From contig NZ_JALJXV010000003.1 of assembly GCF_024170285.1 (NCBI RefSeq), forward strand, positions 372,001 to 436,000: a stretch of DNA of 64,000 bases. The letters are read 5' to 3'. The notes under the pieces were generated by a model. It was not told the origin of the DNA. It searched no databases and saw only the letters and a list, made by a program, of their open reading frames with translations. Every line of letters starts with the position of its first letter. The first letter of the stretch is position 1. The stretch is from Natronocella acetinitrilica. Its GTDB lineage: Bacteria > Pseudomonadota > Gammaproteobacteria > Nitrococcales > Aquisalimonadaceae. The position numbers and the translations under genes are program-made. Positions 22,549 through 30,849 of the stretch are shown here, one piece after another.

Positions 22549-22950
22549 ATGAACAGCAGGATGATGCGCCACCTGGCCCGTCGCCCCCGCGACATGATGC
22601 GCTACCAGGCAACCGGGAAGCTCCCGGCCACAACAAGTCCGGACTCACCCCTGATCAGGCTCCTGCAGGCAATCCCACCGCGCGAGCGCTACGCCATCCA
22701 CGCAGTCCGGCTCTCCCAGCGGCTTGGCTACCGGTGCTCGCACACCTTCCCGAGCGCCGAGGCGCTGCTGCGCTACCTCGCGCCAAACACCGAGATGATC
22801 GAGGGCGAACCCTGGCCGGCGGAGGCGCTCCGCGACAAGGGCTTTCGCGGTCCCGTCACCCTGGAGATGCTCCGCGCCCACACAACCGGCCACTGGCCCG
22901 CACACCTTGGCGACGGGGAGCGCTGCGACAGAGCGCGCCCTGAGCCCTGA
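22549..22950 (+). CDS. Hypothetical protein
   Basis: 133 aa starting MNSRMMRHLARRPRDMMRYQ. GGGAG lies 8 bp upstream. The central part (IRLLQAIPPRERYAIHAVRL, FPSAEALLRYLAPNTEMIEG) is helical with a basic N-terminus. No family recognised. Confidence 0.55.
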   Translation: MNSRMMRHLARRPRDMMRYQATGKLPATTSPDSPLIRLLQAIPPRERYAIHAVRLSQRLGYRCSHTFPSAEALLRYLAPNTEMIEGEPWPAEALRDKGFRGPVTLEMLRAHTTGHWPAHLGDGERCDRARPEP

Positions 22951-23044
22951 GCGCTCGCAATCGCCCGGCGATGTGTCCAAACTCGATGCCATCCGCCACC
23001 AGGCTGCTAGGCTGTGCCTGATCAGGAGCACACGAGGAGGGGCA

Positions 23045-23104
23045 ATGAGTCGGGGACTTTCGCTTTCAGATCGCGGCATCAGGATACACCGTCCCGATGC
23101 GTGA
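23045..23104 (+). CDS. Possible 19-aa leader peptide
   Basis: GAGGAGG sits 4-5 bp upstream of this ATG, much stronger than any site before the next gene. The reading MSRGLSLSDRGIRIHRPDA ends at a TGA that overlaps the next gene's ATG region (ATGCGTGATGA). It may deliver ribosomes to the 245-aa gene; alternatively a frameshift separates two parts of one gene. Confidence 0.35.
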   Translation: MSRGLSLSDRGIRIHRPDA

Positions 23105-23834
23105 TGAACGGCGCCGACCACTGGGGGTCACCGGCGTGCGCGGCGTCTCGTGGCATAAGGCCCGCAAGCCACGGGTGAGGGACGCCTTTCTGGCGAGCTA
23201 CCGGGAGGGCGACACACTCCATCGCCAGCCCTTTTCGATCCTCCAGTTCGGCCTGCGGGTCGCCTTCGAGTCGGCCTGCGACAGCTACGCGGAGCTTGCC
23301 GGCGAGGCCTACATGAGCAGCCTCTCGATCGAGGAGGCCCTGGCAGGCTTCCTGCCGGTCTACGCACGCTACTGGAGCCTTGATCCTGATGCCCTGCGTG
23401 CCGAGGCACTCGTCGGCGAGCGCCTGACCGCACCCGGCGAGGGGCCTGAGCGCTTCCGTCCGATCCGCGAGCTTCGCAACACGCGAAAACTGACCGCGCA
23501 GGAGTGGGCGCAGGCGCGCGCACTCTGGGAGGATGGGGTCAATGCAGGCCACATCCGATCGCTGTTCGGTACCGACGGGAAAGGCCGCCCGCGGCTCACC
23601 AAGAACCGCCTGAACGACGCCGCCAGGGCGCTCGGCTGGCAGCGTCCGGTTGACTCCCGCGCCCACCCGCCAGAGGTGCGCGCGCGCATGCGAGCGCTCT
23701 GGGCGGATCCGGCGCTCTCCCTGCGCGACATCGCGGCGAGCCTCGGCATCGGGGTCGATACCGTGCGGCGCTGGGCGACTGAAGAGGGACTGCCGGAAAA
23801 AGACGGGAGGCGCATCCGCCGCAGGAACGACTGA
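23097..23834 (+). CDS. DNA-binding protein with AP2-like and HTH segments
   Basis: 245 aa. The N-terminus GVTGVRGVSWHKARKPRVRD has the GVRGVSWHK form of bacterial AP2-like domains found in homing-type proteins. The C-terminus (MRALWADPALSLRDIAASLG, IGVDTVRRWATEEGLP) is a clear helix-turn-helix. Helical linkers between may hold a second HTH (TKNRLNDAARALGW). There is no nuclease motif, so a regulator or a nuclease remnant are both possible. The ATG lacks its own Shine-Dalgarno and overlaps a short upstream frame. Confidence 0.6.
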   Translation: MRDERRRPLGVTGVRGVSWHKARKPRVRDAFLASYREGDTLHRQPFSILQFGLRVAFESACDSYAELAGEAYMSSLSIEEALAGFLPVYARYWSLDPDALRAEALVGERLTAPGEGPERFRPIRELRNTRKLTAQEWAQARALWEDGVNAGHIRSLFGTDGKGRPRLTKNRLNDAARALGWQRPVDSRAHPPEVRARMRALWADPALSLRDIAASLGIGVDTVRRWATEEGLPEKDGRRIRRRND

Positions 23835-23891
23835 GCAGCCATTGGGGTATCCATGTTAAAATACGGGAAATTAATTAAGGAGAGGCATCCC

Positions 23892-24572
23892 ATGGCGGAA
23901 GAGGTCACCTATTCCGGGAGCGAGGCGAATCGTGCGCTTGGCCTGAAGGACATCACGCTCACGCGGAGCCACGATGCATTGGATCACATGGACGAGCATC
24001 TTGGCGTCACGCCAGACGGGCGCGTCGTGCTCTCCTATCTCGCCCACGACGACGACCCGATGGACTATGAATGGGATCGCGCCTGCCAGGGGCGCTTCGA
24101 GGAGTTTCGCTCGGCGCAGGCGCGTGATGAGCGTCTGCTTGAGCTCCAGCGCGACGGCACCCTGGTGTTCCTGGTCGAGCGCTACGCCCACGGCAATGTG
24201 CACTACAGCGTCGCCGGCACGCGCAACTATCCGGATCGGCAGTGGGATGTGGCGCAATGCGCGATCTACATCCCGCCGGATGACGAGCAGGCCGCCTTCA
24301 CGCTTGGCCGCAACAACGAGTACGTGCTGCGCACCTACGCCAATCAGCGCCTGAGCGAGTACTCGAAGTGGCGCAATGGCGAGGTCTACGCCGTTGTGGT
24401 CGAGACCTTCGAGCGCGATGAGCGGGGCGAGTTCCGCAACATCGACACCGATGCGGTCTGGGGGCACATCGGCGGCGACTACGCCGAGAGCGAGCTTCGC
24501 GCCAGGCACGCGATCGCAGTCTCCGCGCCACCGCCTGCGCCACCCGCCCCGCAGGGGCTCTCGCCGTCGTGA
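23892..24572 (+). CDS. Hypothetical protein
   Basis: 226 aa. AAGGAGAGG lies upstream of the ATG in an AT-rich promoter-like context (TTAAAATACGGGAAATTAATTAA). The sequence is acidic and aromatic (GVTPDGRVVLSYLAHDDDPM, LVERYAHGNVHYSVAGTRNY, EVYAVVVETFERDERGE) and ends in an Ala/Pro tail. It looks like a folded phage- or plasmid-type protein of unknown role. Confidence 0.65.
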   Translation: MAEEVTYSGSEANRALGLKDITLTRSHDALDHMDEHLGVTPDGRVVLSYLAHDDDPMDYEWDRACQGRFEEFRSAQARDERLLELQRDGTLVFLVERYAHGNVHYSVAGTRNYPDRQWDVAQCAIYIPPDDEQAAFTLGRNNEYVLRTYANQRLSEYSKWRNGEVYAVVVETFERDERGEFRNIDTDAVWGHIGGDYAESELRARHAIAVSAPPPAPPAPQGLSPS

Positions 24573-24697
24573 CGGCGGCATTCGGCGCGACGACCACCCC
24601 CGGGCTCACTGTCCGGGTGCGCCATGCGCTCTTCTTCGGTGCCGAATGCCCCTTTACTGCGGTTACCGAATAGAACCCTGGATGGAGGACGAACACC

Positions 24698-24850
24698 ATG
24701 ATGACAGAGTCAGAGTTCCAGGCACGCCGCCCGGCGATCAGGCAGGCGCTTGCGGCGGCAGTCGAAAGCACGCTCGCCCGCATGGGCCGCCGCGCCCGCG
24801 GCGTGTCGCTATTAAGCGTGCAGGCCTATGAGGGCAGGCGTGGACGCTAG
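24698..24850 (+). CDS. Small hypothetical protein (50 aa)
   Basis: GGAGG is 9 bp upstream of a double ATG. The product (MMTESEFQARRPAIRQALAA ... SLLSVQAYEGRRGR) is a basic helix. Its end overlaps the DUF1289 gene by 23 bp, suggesting coupling. Confidence 0.45.
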   Translation: MMTESEFQARRPAIRQALAAAVESTLARMGRRARGVSLLSVQAYEGRRGR

Positions 24851-25067
24851 GCGCGGGGTCGACGGCGGCGCGCCCGCAGCCAGTGACAACGACCCGGTCA
24901 CGCCCCAGGCGAACTCCCCCTGCGTGCAGGTCTGCGCGCTTGGCGGCGGAATCTGCATCGCCTGCAAGCGCACGACGGATGAGATCATGCGTTGGGGCAG
25001 GATGTCTGCACAGGACCGGGAGCGCGTGCTTGACCGCATCTTTGACGGCCCGGCGAGATTCAATTAA
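24828..25067 (+). CDS. DUF1289 family protein
   Basis: 79 aa. NSPCVQVCALGGGICIACKR then TTDEIMRWGRMSAQDRERVL gives the four-cysteine CxxxCxxxxxxxCxxC signature followed by the (R)T-EI--W helix of DUF1289. Members are small soluble proteins of unknown role, possibly binding metal. The N-terminal ~25 residues are extra or the start lies further in. Confidence 0.85.
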   Translation: MRAGVDARRGVDGGAPAASDNDPVTPQANSPCVQVCALGGGICIACKRTTDEIMRWGRMSAQDRERVLDRIFDGPARFN

Positions 25068-25070
25068 ATA

Positions 25071-25098
25071 TTGACAATATATATTAGGTCCGTATAAT
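25071..25098 (+). promoter_or_regulatory. Consensus sigma70 promoter
   Basis: TTGACA (25071-25076), 16 bp, TATAAT (25093-25098): both hexamers are perfect. It drives the 79-aa gene and the following tRNA-Leu(GAG). Confidence 0.8.
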
Positions 25099-25124
25099 GC
25101 AAGCCTCAACATGCTGGAGGCCCC

Positions 25125-25364
25125 ATGAACGATGAAGCGCTGATTCGAGCCGCCATTGATGATGGCATCGACGCGATGATCGGGCGCATCCAGCGCGAGA
25201 AGGGCATTGCCAGCGGTGACGTGGCCGCCTATTTCATGAGCGGCCGGCGTACCGATGGGATCCAGCGCCTGATCACGCCGATTCTGCGCGAGTATCTCGT
25301 GGCGGAGCGCCACTTCGGCGGCACCGGAGGCAAGCCCGAGCCTGAACCAACACCCGCGCCGTAA
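25125..25364 (+). CDS. Small hypothetical protein
   Basis: 79 aa (MNDEALIRAAIDDGIDAMIG ... KPEPEPTPAP) behind a perfect promoter and a GGAGG. Helical N-terminal two thirds, Pro/Glu tail. It shares its transcript with tRNA-Leu(GAG), 28 bp downstream. Confidence 0.6.
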   Translation: MNDEALIRAAIDDGIDAMIGRIQREKGIASGDVAAYFMSGRRTDGIQRLITPILREYLVAERHFGGTGGKPEPEPTPAP

Positions 25365-25391
25365 GGCAGCGGGCGGAGAGAGCAAAACCAC

Positions 25392-25476
25392 GCGCTCGTG
25401 GTGGAACTGGTAGACACGCTGTCTTGAGGGGGCAGTGGCGAAAGCTGTGCGAGTTCGAGTCTCGCCGAGCGCACCA
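25392..25476 (+). tRNA. tRNA-Leu(GAG), outside the main array
   Basis: 85 nt, long variable arm. Acceptor GCGCTCG/CGAGCGC, anticodon loop TTGAGGG within CTGTC/GGCAG, encoded CCA. It lies ~7 kb from the array and is read from the 25.07-kb promoter. Confidence 0.92.
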
Positions 25477-25484
25477 ACACCGGA

Positions 25485-25518
25485 CAACGCCCGCGGCCTT
25501 GAAGAGTCGCGGGCGTTG
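25485..25518 (+). terminator. Hairpin after tRNA-Leu(GAG)
   Basis: CAACGCCCGCG and CGCGGGCGTTG form an 11-bp stem with a 12-nt loop right after the tRNA. There is no U-run, so it may be a processing or weak termination signal. Confidence 0.5.
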
Positions 25519-25655
25519 ACTTATCTGGCGCAAACAGCCTGGGGTGGGGGATCACGCCATGCTTGAGCATGGCGAGGCTGCGGTTTTGTGACCACTTCCA
25601 CGACGCCGGCTGTCGGATGGGGCAGACTCGGGGATAATACACAAGGGGGAAGACC

Positions 25656-26717
25656 ATGACCGTTCGCTTGCTAGCCGCTGGACTGCTGTTCATTGCCACC
25701 ACGCTCATCGCCGAGCCGACCGACATCGAGTCACTCACGGACCGGGCCGCCGAGGGCGATGCCGAGGCGCAGTTCCGGCTTGGCGCGCACTACCATAGTG
25801 GCCGCGATGTGGAAAGCGATGCAGAGCGCGCCGTCGCCCTCTTCGAGGCGGCCGCAGGCCAGGGCCATGAGCGTGCCAAGCTCGTGCTCGGGTTCATCTT
25901 CCTCGACGGGATGGGCATCGATCCCGATCCCGAGCAGGCCGTCCACTGGCTTGAGCGCGCCGCGCGCGCCGGCAATGCCCCCGCTCAGGAGACCCTCGGC
26001 TGGCTCTATGGCGTCGGCGAGGCGGTCGAGCAGGACCACGTGGCGGCGCGCCACTACTTCTCGCTCGCAGCCGAGCAGGGCGATGCGGCGGCGAAGGCCC
26101 AGCTTGGCTATCTACTTGCCTATGGCTACGGTGGCGAGCCGGACATCGAGGGCGGTCTCTCGCTCTTCCGTGCCGCCGCCGAGCAGGGCGAGCCGATGGG
26201 TCTCTACAACCTCGCCATCGCCTACGCCGAGGGCCTCAATGGGGAGGCCGATCCGGGGCGTGCCCACGCGCTCTATCACCAGGCCGCCGCTGCCGGCCAC
26301 CACGAGGCACAGTACAATCTCGCCGCGCAGTACGACTTCGGCGAGGGCGTCGAGCAGGACCTTGTAGAGGCCGCACGCTGGTATCGGAAGGCGGCCGAGG
26401 GCGGTATTCTCGATGCCATGTACAACCTCGCCGTGCTCTACGAGGAGGGCGAGGGCGTCGAACAGGACTTCACCGCCGCAGCGCACTGGTTTCGCCAGGC
26501 CGCCGAGCAGGGGGACGCCTATGCCGCACTCGATCTCGCCAAGCTCTACGCCGAGGGGCGCGGCGTGGGCGCCGATCCCGTGCGCGCCTACGGCTGGATG
26601 ACCCGGGCGATTGCGGGCGGGGCGAGTGAGGCGAGTGCCGAGCGCGAGGCGCTCGGCGCGACACTCACCGAGGCGCAGATCACCGAGGCCGAGGCCTGGG
26701 CCGAGGCCGGGGACTAG
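25656..26717 (+). CDS. Secreted Sel1-repeat protein
   Basis: 353 aa. The signal peptide is MTVRLLAAGLLFIATTLIAE. The rest is about eight 36-residue Sel1-like repeats, each with the A--L(G/A)--Y--G-GV--D---A--W---AA--G pattern (for example AQFRLGAHYHSGRDVESDAE, AQYNLAAQYDFGEGVEQDLV). Sel1 solenoids bind proteins, often in the periplasm or in host interaction. Shine-Dalgarno AAGGGGGAA. The next gene, also secreted, follows after 32 bp. A second, divergent Sel1 protein lies at 31.3 kb. Confidence 0.85.
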   Translation: MTVRLLAAGLLFIATTLIAEPTDIESLTDRAAEGDAEAQFRLGAHYHSGRDVESDAERAVALFEAAAGQGHERAKLVLGFIFLDGMGIDPDPEQAVHWLERAARAGNAPAQETLGWLYGVGEAVEQDHVAARHYFSLAAEQGDAAAKAQLGYLLAYGYGGEPDIEGGLSLFRAAAEQGEPMGLYNLAIAYAEGLNGEADPGRAHALYHQAAAAGHHEAQYNLAAQYDFGEGVEQDLVEAARWYRKAAEGGILDAMYNLAVLYEEGEGVEQDFTAAAHWFRQAAEQGDAYAALDLAKLYAEGRGVGADPVRAYGWMTRAIAGGASEASAEREALGATLTEAQITEAEAWAEAGD

Positions 26718-26749
26718 CCTTTGCCGACACTTGCCCCTATGCTTCGGTC

Positions 26750-27616
26750 ATGGGGCATGACAAGACAATAACCAACACCCCGGGTGGACCGCGGTTCGGC
26801 GTTCGGGCGGCGATCGCCCTTGCGGCGCTGCTGCTCGCCCCAGGCAGCGCGGCGGCAGCCGACAGCCGCTGGGTGGTGGAGCGCACAACCGACCTCATGG
26901 ACGACACCGAGGTCGTCGCCGCGCGCATCCAGGCGCGCGAGGCCATGGGGCCAACCGCTGACTGGGTGCGCCCCATGCTCTGGGTGAGCTGCGGCGCCTA
27001 TTCCAACGTCCAGATCCGATACCCGCAGTTCATCGGTGAGCCGCGCACGAACGTGCGCATCCGCCTCGATGATGAGCCGGCCGTCGCCTGGTCGTCCTAC
27101 GGCGCACGAGACGGGCGCGGCGCCACCATCGGGCCGGAGGAGGAGTTGCTGCGCGGCCTTGCCAGGGCCGAGCGGGTGCGCGTCGAGATAAGCACCCCGC
27201 TCGGGCGCTATGTCTCGGAGTTCACCCTGGCCGGCTCGGCGGTCGCCATTGCAGAGGTGGTCGAGGCCTGCAACCTTGAAGAGCACTGGGCGCGGGAGGC
27301 GGCGGGCACGCCGGATGCTGACGTGGCTGCGCTTCGGGCTCGCTACGTAAGCCTCTGGGCCGAGCGGGTGCGCAACGCCTGGACCCGACCGCCGGGGGAT
27401 ATAACGGGGTTGAGCAGCGATGTGCGGGTCAACGTCATGCCAACTGGCAGCGTTGTCTCGGTCGAGGTGGTCGGTGGCAGCGGCGATGCGGCATTCGACC
27501 GCTCGGTCGAGCAGGCGATCCGTCGTGCAAGCCCGTTGCCGGTGCCCGAAGATCGCGCCGAGTTCGACCGCTCGGGCCTTGCGCGCACCACCTTCCGCTT
27601 CAATCCCGACGGCTAG
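26750..27616 (+). CDS. VasI-like domain fused to a TolA/TonB-type C-terminal domain
   Basis: 288 aa with a hydrophobic signal/anchor (~18-38, AAIALAALLLAPGSAAA). Residues ~40-175 (WVVERTTDLMDDTEVVAARI, LWVSCGAYSNVQIRYPQFIG, FTLAGSAVAIAEVVEAC) follow the pattern of VasI/TagO type VI accessory proteins. Residues ~195-288 (WAERVRNAWTRPPG, VRVNVMPTGSVVSVEVVGGS, FDRSVEQAIRRASPLPVPED) are a typical TolA C-terminal domain, which binds TolB or TonB-dependent partners. The combination suggests an envelope factor engaging Tol. The fusion is read directly; the role is inference. Confidence 0.65.
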   Translation: MGHDKTITNTPGGPRFGVRAAIALAALLLAPGSAAAADSRWVVERTTDLMDDTEVVAARIQAREAMGPTADWVRPMLWVSCGAYSNVQIRYPQFIGEPRTNVRIRLDDEPAVAWSSYGARDGRGATIGPEEELLRGLARAERVRVEISTPLGRYVSEFTLAGSAVAIAEVVEACNLEEHWAREAAGTPDADVAALRARYVSLWAERVRNAWTRPPGDITGLSSDVRVNVMPTGSVVSVEVVGGSGDAAFDRSVEQAIRRASPLPVPEDRAEFDRSGLARTTFRFNPDG

Positions 27617-28796
27617 TCCTGCGCGCCCGCCTCGCCGCGCTGAAGGCGCGCGCAAGGCGGCGCTCCACACGCGCCTCGGTGAGCGTCTCGTCGTGGCGGA
27701 ACTCGACCAGAACCACCCCTGCTGCCCGGGCCTTGCGCCGCTTCTCCCGATCGCGCTCGCGCGTGCGAGCAAACCCCGCCTCGCCCCCAAAGCGCTCGAC
27801 CGCCCGCGTGTGCTGCTCGCCCTGGTACTCCACCGCCACGCCGAGCTCGGGGAAGTAGATATCCAGGCGCTGGCGGCCAAGCCACGCGGGACTTGCCTCG
27901 CGCTCGATCACCTCATCGGGGTAGATCGCGCGCAACAGCCAGTAGAGCGCTGTCTCGCTGACCCAGGCCTCACCAATCCGCGGCACCCCGAGTCGCTCGC
28001 GCACCCGGTTCTCCGCTTCGCGCAAGTCGACGCCGTCGCGATAGGCCTGCTCGCTGATATAGGGCATGTAGTGCTGGCGCACCGGGCCGCCGTACATCGG
28101 CGAGATATATGTCCTGGTCGAGGGAATCTCCCGACACAGGTGACAGATCCCGTCGCGAGGGGTGATCGAGGCGGGATCCACCGCCGGTGCGCGGTGAAGC
28201 CTCGCTGCATAGTACTCGGCCGCCCCCTCGGCGCAGCTGCAGCGATAGCGCCTGGCGCAACACGAGCAGATCCAGCACAGGTAGCGCCTGAGCGTCTCGC
28301 CCTGGCTGAGATCCGGGCGCAGGTAGTGCACCGGGCAGGTGCACTCGCGCACGTCGGCCGCCCGGAAGCCAAAGGCCGTGTGCGGGATGAGCAGCGAGCC
28401 CTGGCGCACACGGTAGCGCTCACGCCGCGCCATGGACTGGCTGCGAAGGCGCGGCTCCACGCTCTGGACAGCGCCATTGCGGGCGTAGCCGCTCACCAGG
28501 GGCGGGGCAAAGCGCACCGCATCGATCGGCGGGGTGCCGCGGGCAAGATCAATCGTGAGATCCAGCGCGGAGACGTGCATCGGCCCGTCAAAGACGATCC
28601 CGCGCACAGTCGCATGGGGGTCCGGCCAGAGCGTCAGTCGGCTGTCGATCAGCACCGCGCCGAACGCGCCCCGGAGCTGGCGCGTAAAGGCCGCCTCGAT
28701 CGCCTCGGCGACGCCCTCGCTGATCCCGCCCTCGCGGTAGCGCGCGAGCAGGCCGCTGAAGTCGTCCGGTTGGAGATGAAGGGTGAGACTTGTCAT
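27600..28796 (-). CDS. Cys-rich protein with C-terminal PD-(D/E)XK-like nuclease domain
   Basis: 398 aa. The C-terminal ~110 residues (RLDIYFPELGVAVEYQGEQH, TRERDREKRRKARAAGVVLV, EFRHDETL) follow the D-(x)n-E-x-Q ... K pattern of Vsr/DUF559-like nucleases. The middle has clustered cysteines (CPVHYL, CWICSCCARRYRCSCAE, GICHLC) that could form zinc ribbons. The 3' end overlaps the converging gene by 17 bp. TATACT lies only 6-7 bp before the ATG and no Shine-Dalgarno is visible, so the mRNA may be leaderless. Confidence 0.65.
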   Translation of the reverse strand: MTSLTLHLQPDDFSGLLARYREGGISEGVAEAIEAAFTRQLRGAFGAVLIDSRLTLWPDPHATVRGIVFDGPMHVSALDLTIDLARGTPPIDAVRFAPPLVSGYARNGAVQSVEPRLRSQSMARRERYRVRQGSLLIPHTAFGFRAADVRECTCPVHYLRPDLSQGETLRRYLCWICSCCARRYRCSCAEGAAEYYAARLHRAPAVDPASITPRDGICHLCREIPSTRTYISPMYGGPVRQHYMPYISEQAYRDGVDLREAENRVRERLGVPRIGEAWVSETALYWLLRAIYPDEVIEREASPAWLGRQRLDIYFPELGVAVEYQGEQHTRAVERFGGEAGFARTRERDREKRRKARAAGVVLVEFRHDETLTEARVERRLARAFSAARRARRTSRRD

Positions 28797-28902
28797 GGCG
28801 ACAGTATAGGCGACAGCCGGTCGTGAGAGCCATCACCGCGCACGGCGACCCCGAACTGCCATGATATAATTATTATCATATTAACGACTGACTGGAGCCG
28901 GC

Positions 28903-29652
28903 ATGGCGTCGATTGAGGCACTGCGCGAGCGAACACACCACCACCCGGGCATTGAGCGCGGCAAGGCGCTCGCGCGACTGACGCATGCCGCGCGCGTAAT
29001 GCTCGCCGGCACGAAGGCCACCCACCCGGACGGCCTGCCGGTGATCGCCTACCGTGGCGAGCACGGGGCGAGCGGCGCCTGGCTTGAGACGCGCCTGCCC
29101 TCGATCAGCTTTGGCTCGCGCGAGGCGGCAGGCGTCTATGCGTGCCAGCCGAACAATCGCAACGACCGGGTGGGTGCAGCGCGGGTGCTGCCGGCGTTCC
29201 TGTCGATCAAAAATCCGATCATGAACGACCCCGACGACCCCTACCTCGACCTGGTGCTGGTGCGCCGGGCGCTGGGCCAGGCTGCGACGATCGAGATCGC
29301 ACTGCGCCATGCCGAGCACATCATCGACACCGGCAACTGGCTTGAGAATTTCGACAGTGCCTTCGGCAGCGTCGAGGAGCTCCTTGCCCTGCGCCCGCAG
29401 GCGATCGACGAGCTCTACCTCGACGCCTATGTGGTGCTCGATGATGGGGAGGCCGTTCGTGCACTCGCAGCGGTCGGCTGCGACGGCGCCATTCATGGCG
29501 GCAATGGCGTGACCGCGCTGGACACCGAGTACCGTGTCTTTGATTCCCGCCAGGTGATCAGCGTGCTGACGGGCAGGCCCGTGTTGGCGGCGAACATCGA
29601 GCAGGGGGCGGAGCGACGCTTCGCTCAGCCCGAGGCTGCGCCCGCGCCCTGA
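28903..29652 (+). CDS. ADP-ribosyltransferase-like (ART-PolyVal type) protein
   Basis: 249 aa. VIAYRGEHG gives the catalytic-type Arg, SISFGSREAAGVYACQPNNR the S-x-S/FGS strand, LPAFLSIKNPIMNDPDDPYL the family's VYLxIKNP strand, and TEYRVFDSRQVISV the closing FDxxQ(I/V)xS element. This order is that of ART domains in phage and plasmid polyvalent proteins. The catalytic Glu position (TEYR versus the Q-S end) is not certain. TATAAT lies at 28863-28868 and GGAG precedes the ATG. Targets are unknown. Confidence 0.6.
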   Translation: MASIEALRERTHHHPGIERGKALARLTHAARVMLAGTKATHPDGLPVIAYRGEHGASGAWLETRLPSISFGSREAAGVYACQPNNRNDRVGAARVLPAFLSIKNPIMNDPDDPYLDLVLVRRALGQAATIEIALRHAEHIIDTGNWLENFDSAFGSVEELLALRPQAIDELYLDAYVVLDDGEAVRALAAVGCDGAIHGGNGVTALDTEYRVFDSRQVISVLTGRPVLAANIEQGAERRFAQPEAAPAP

Positions 29653-29666
29653 GCGCGATTGACCGC

Positions 29667-30524
29667 TCAGGCGGGGCGGGGCAGGGCGCGGAAGAGATCC
29701 TGCTGGCGGATGTGGGCCGCAGCCGGCGCGTTCAGCCAGAGCACCTCGGTGCGCTCGCGCGCGCCGTCGGCCAGCGCGCGGCGCGTGATCCGCCTCCAGT
29801 CAGGGAAGAGTTCCTGGTCGTAAAGATCGCAGGGGTAGCCAGAGAGCACAATCATGCCCTTGAGCCCACGCAGCGCCTCTCCCAGCGCGCGGTGCGCGTC
29901 GTCGCACATCTCGTGCTCGTAGGCATGATTGTAGCGATTCGCGGACCTGCGGGTACCGTGCGGGTAAGGCGGGTCAACGTAGTGCAGCGTGTCGATGCCA
30001 TCGTGCTGCTGCATGACCTCAATCGCCGGGCGGCTCTCGATCACAACCCCGCGCAGCCGCTCGGTGAACGCAGCCACCTTCTCGGGGTATCTCTGCCAGT
30101 CATGGGCCGGCGTCGTGCCGCTCCTGCTGCTGTTGCTCCGGAATCCGGTTCTGTAGCCCTCGGTGGCGGCCGCGCTCCCGAAGCCCGCCATGGAGCGGAA
30201 GATGGTCTGCCGCGCCCACTCCACCGGATCTGCGGGCGTCGGCCCGTAGGTGTCCTCGAACTCCCGCCTGGAGAAAGGCGTCAGCCGCAGGGCACGCTCA
30301 AGCGAAGCGGCGAGATCGGCGTCCCTTAGCACCCGGAACACATTGACAATGCCGCCTGCAAGGTCGTTATAGACCTCCGCATAGCTCCGTTCCTTTCGCA
30401 GCAGCACGGAGGCAGCACCGCCGTAGGGCTCGACGTACGCGCGGTGGGGCGGGAGATGATCGATGATCCACGGCGCAAGACGCCACTTGCCGCCGTGGTA
30501 GCGCAGCACCGGTCGCGTGATCAT
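29667..30524 (-). CDS. D12-class DNA adenine methyltransferase (Dam-like)
   Basis: 285 aa. LRYHGGKWRLAPWIIDHLP is the family's N-terminal KxGGK(x)R element, VEPYGGAASVLL the SAM-binding FxGxG motif, and LHYVDPPYPHGTR the catalytic DPPY. It methylates adenine N6, probably at a GATC-like site, which I cannot determine. The ATG at 30524 overlaps the stop of a short leader frame (ATGA). An orphan methylase could protect the element or affect gene control; note the RAMA-like protein at 21 kb. Confidence 0.88.
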   Translation of the reverse strand: MITRPVLRYHGGKWRLAPWIIDHLPPHRAYVEPYGGAASVLLRKERSYAEVYNDLAGGIVNVFRVLRDADLAASLERALRLTPFSRREFEDTYGPTPADPVEWARQTIFRSMAGFGSAAATEGYRTGFRSNSSRSGTTPAHDWQRYPEKVAAFTERLRGVVIESRPAIEVMQQHDGIDTLHYVDPPYPHGTRRSANRYNHAYEHEMCDDAHRALGEALRGLKGMIVLSGYPCDLYDQELFPDWRRITRRALADGARERTEVLWLNAPAAAHIRQQDLFRALPRPA

Positions 30525-30583
30525 GGGTGCCCCACCCACGGCGCACGGTGTCCGCTCCCGTCCTGGTCGTCAGCCATCATCAT
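30521..30583 (-). CDS. Truncated leader frame coupled to the methylase
   Basis: About 20 codons (MMMADDQDGSGHRAPWVGHP) ending in a TGA that overlaps the methylase ATG. The first ~15 residues equal the start of the frameshifted gene at 32.7-33.0 kb, so this is the 5' stub of a duplicated gene that now may act as a leader peptide. Confidence 0.45.
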   Translation of the reverse strand: MMMADDQDGSGHRAPWVGHP

Positions 30584-30849
30584 GTCCCACAGGGTTTTCT
30601 TTAATTAAGTGTTAATTAATATACCACATGCAAAACCCGGGTGGCAGATGCTGTCGGCTACCCGCAACAGGAGGCCCGCTCCCCCATGGAAATGAACGTC
30701 GAAGCAAGTGCCCTGCTGCGTGAGCGCCTGGCGGAGAGAAGCGCACCGGGGGTCGGCCCCAGCCCGAGTTGCCTCGCCGCCATCGACAAGCTCCTCGCGA
30801 TGGAGATAAAGAGGGTTACCTTCCGCGACGAGCTCATGCAGGCAATGCG
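30549..30849 (+). repeat. Duplicated divergent-promoter module, copy A
   Basis: 301 bp, by eye more than 90% identical to 33012-33323 (312 bp, same direction). It holds the start of one minus-strand gene, an AT-rich divergent promoter (TTTAATTAAGTG-TTAATTAATATACC) and the start of one plus-strand gene. Copy A cuts both genes short. Confidence 0.85.

Noticed and set aside
27420-28826. 468-aa plus-strand open frame
   Set aside because: Starts inside the VasI/TolA-like gene in another frame and runs antisense to the PD-(D/E)XK-like gene.
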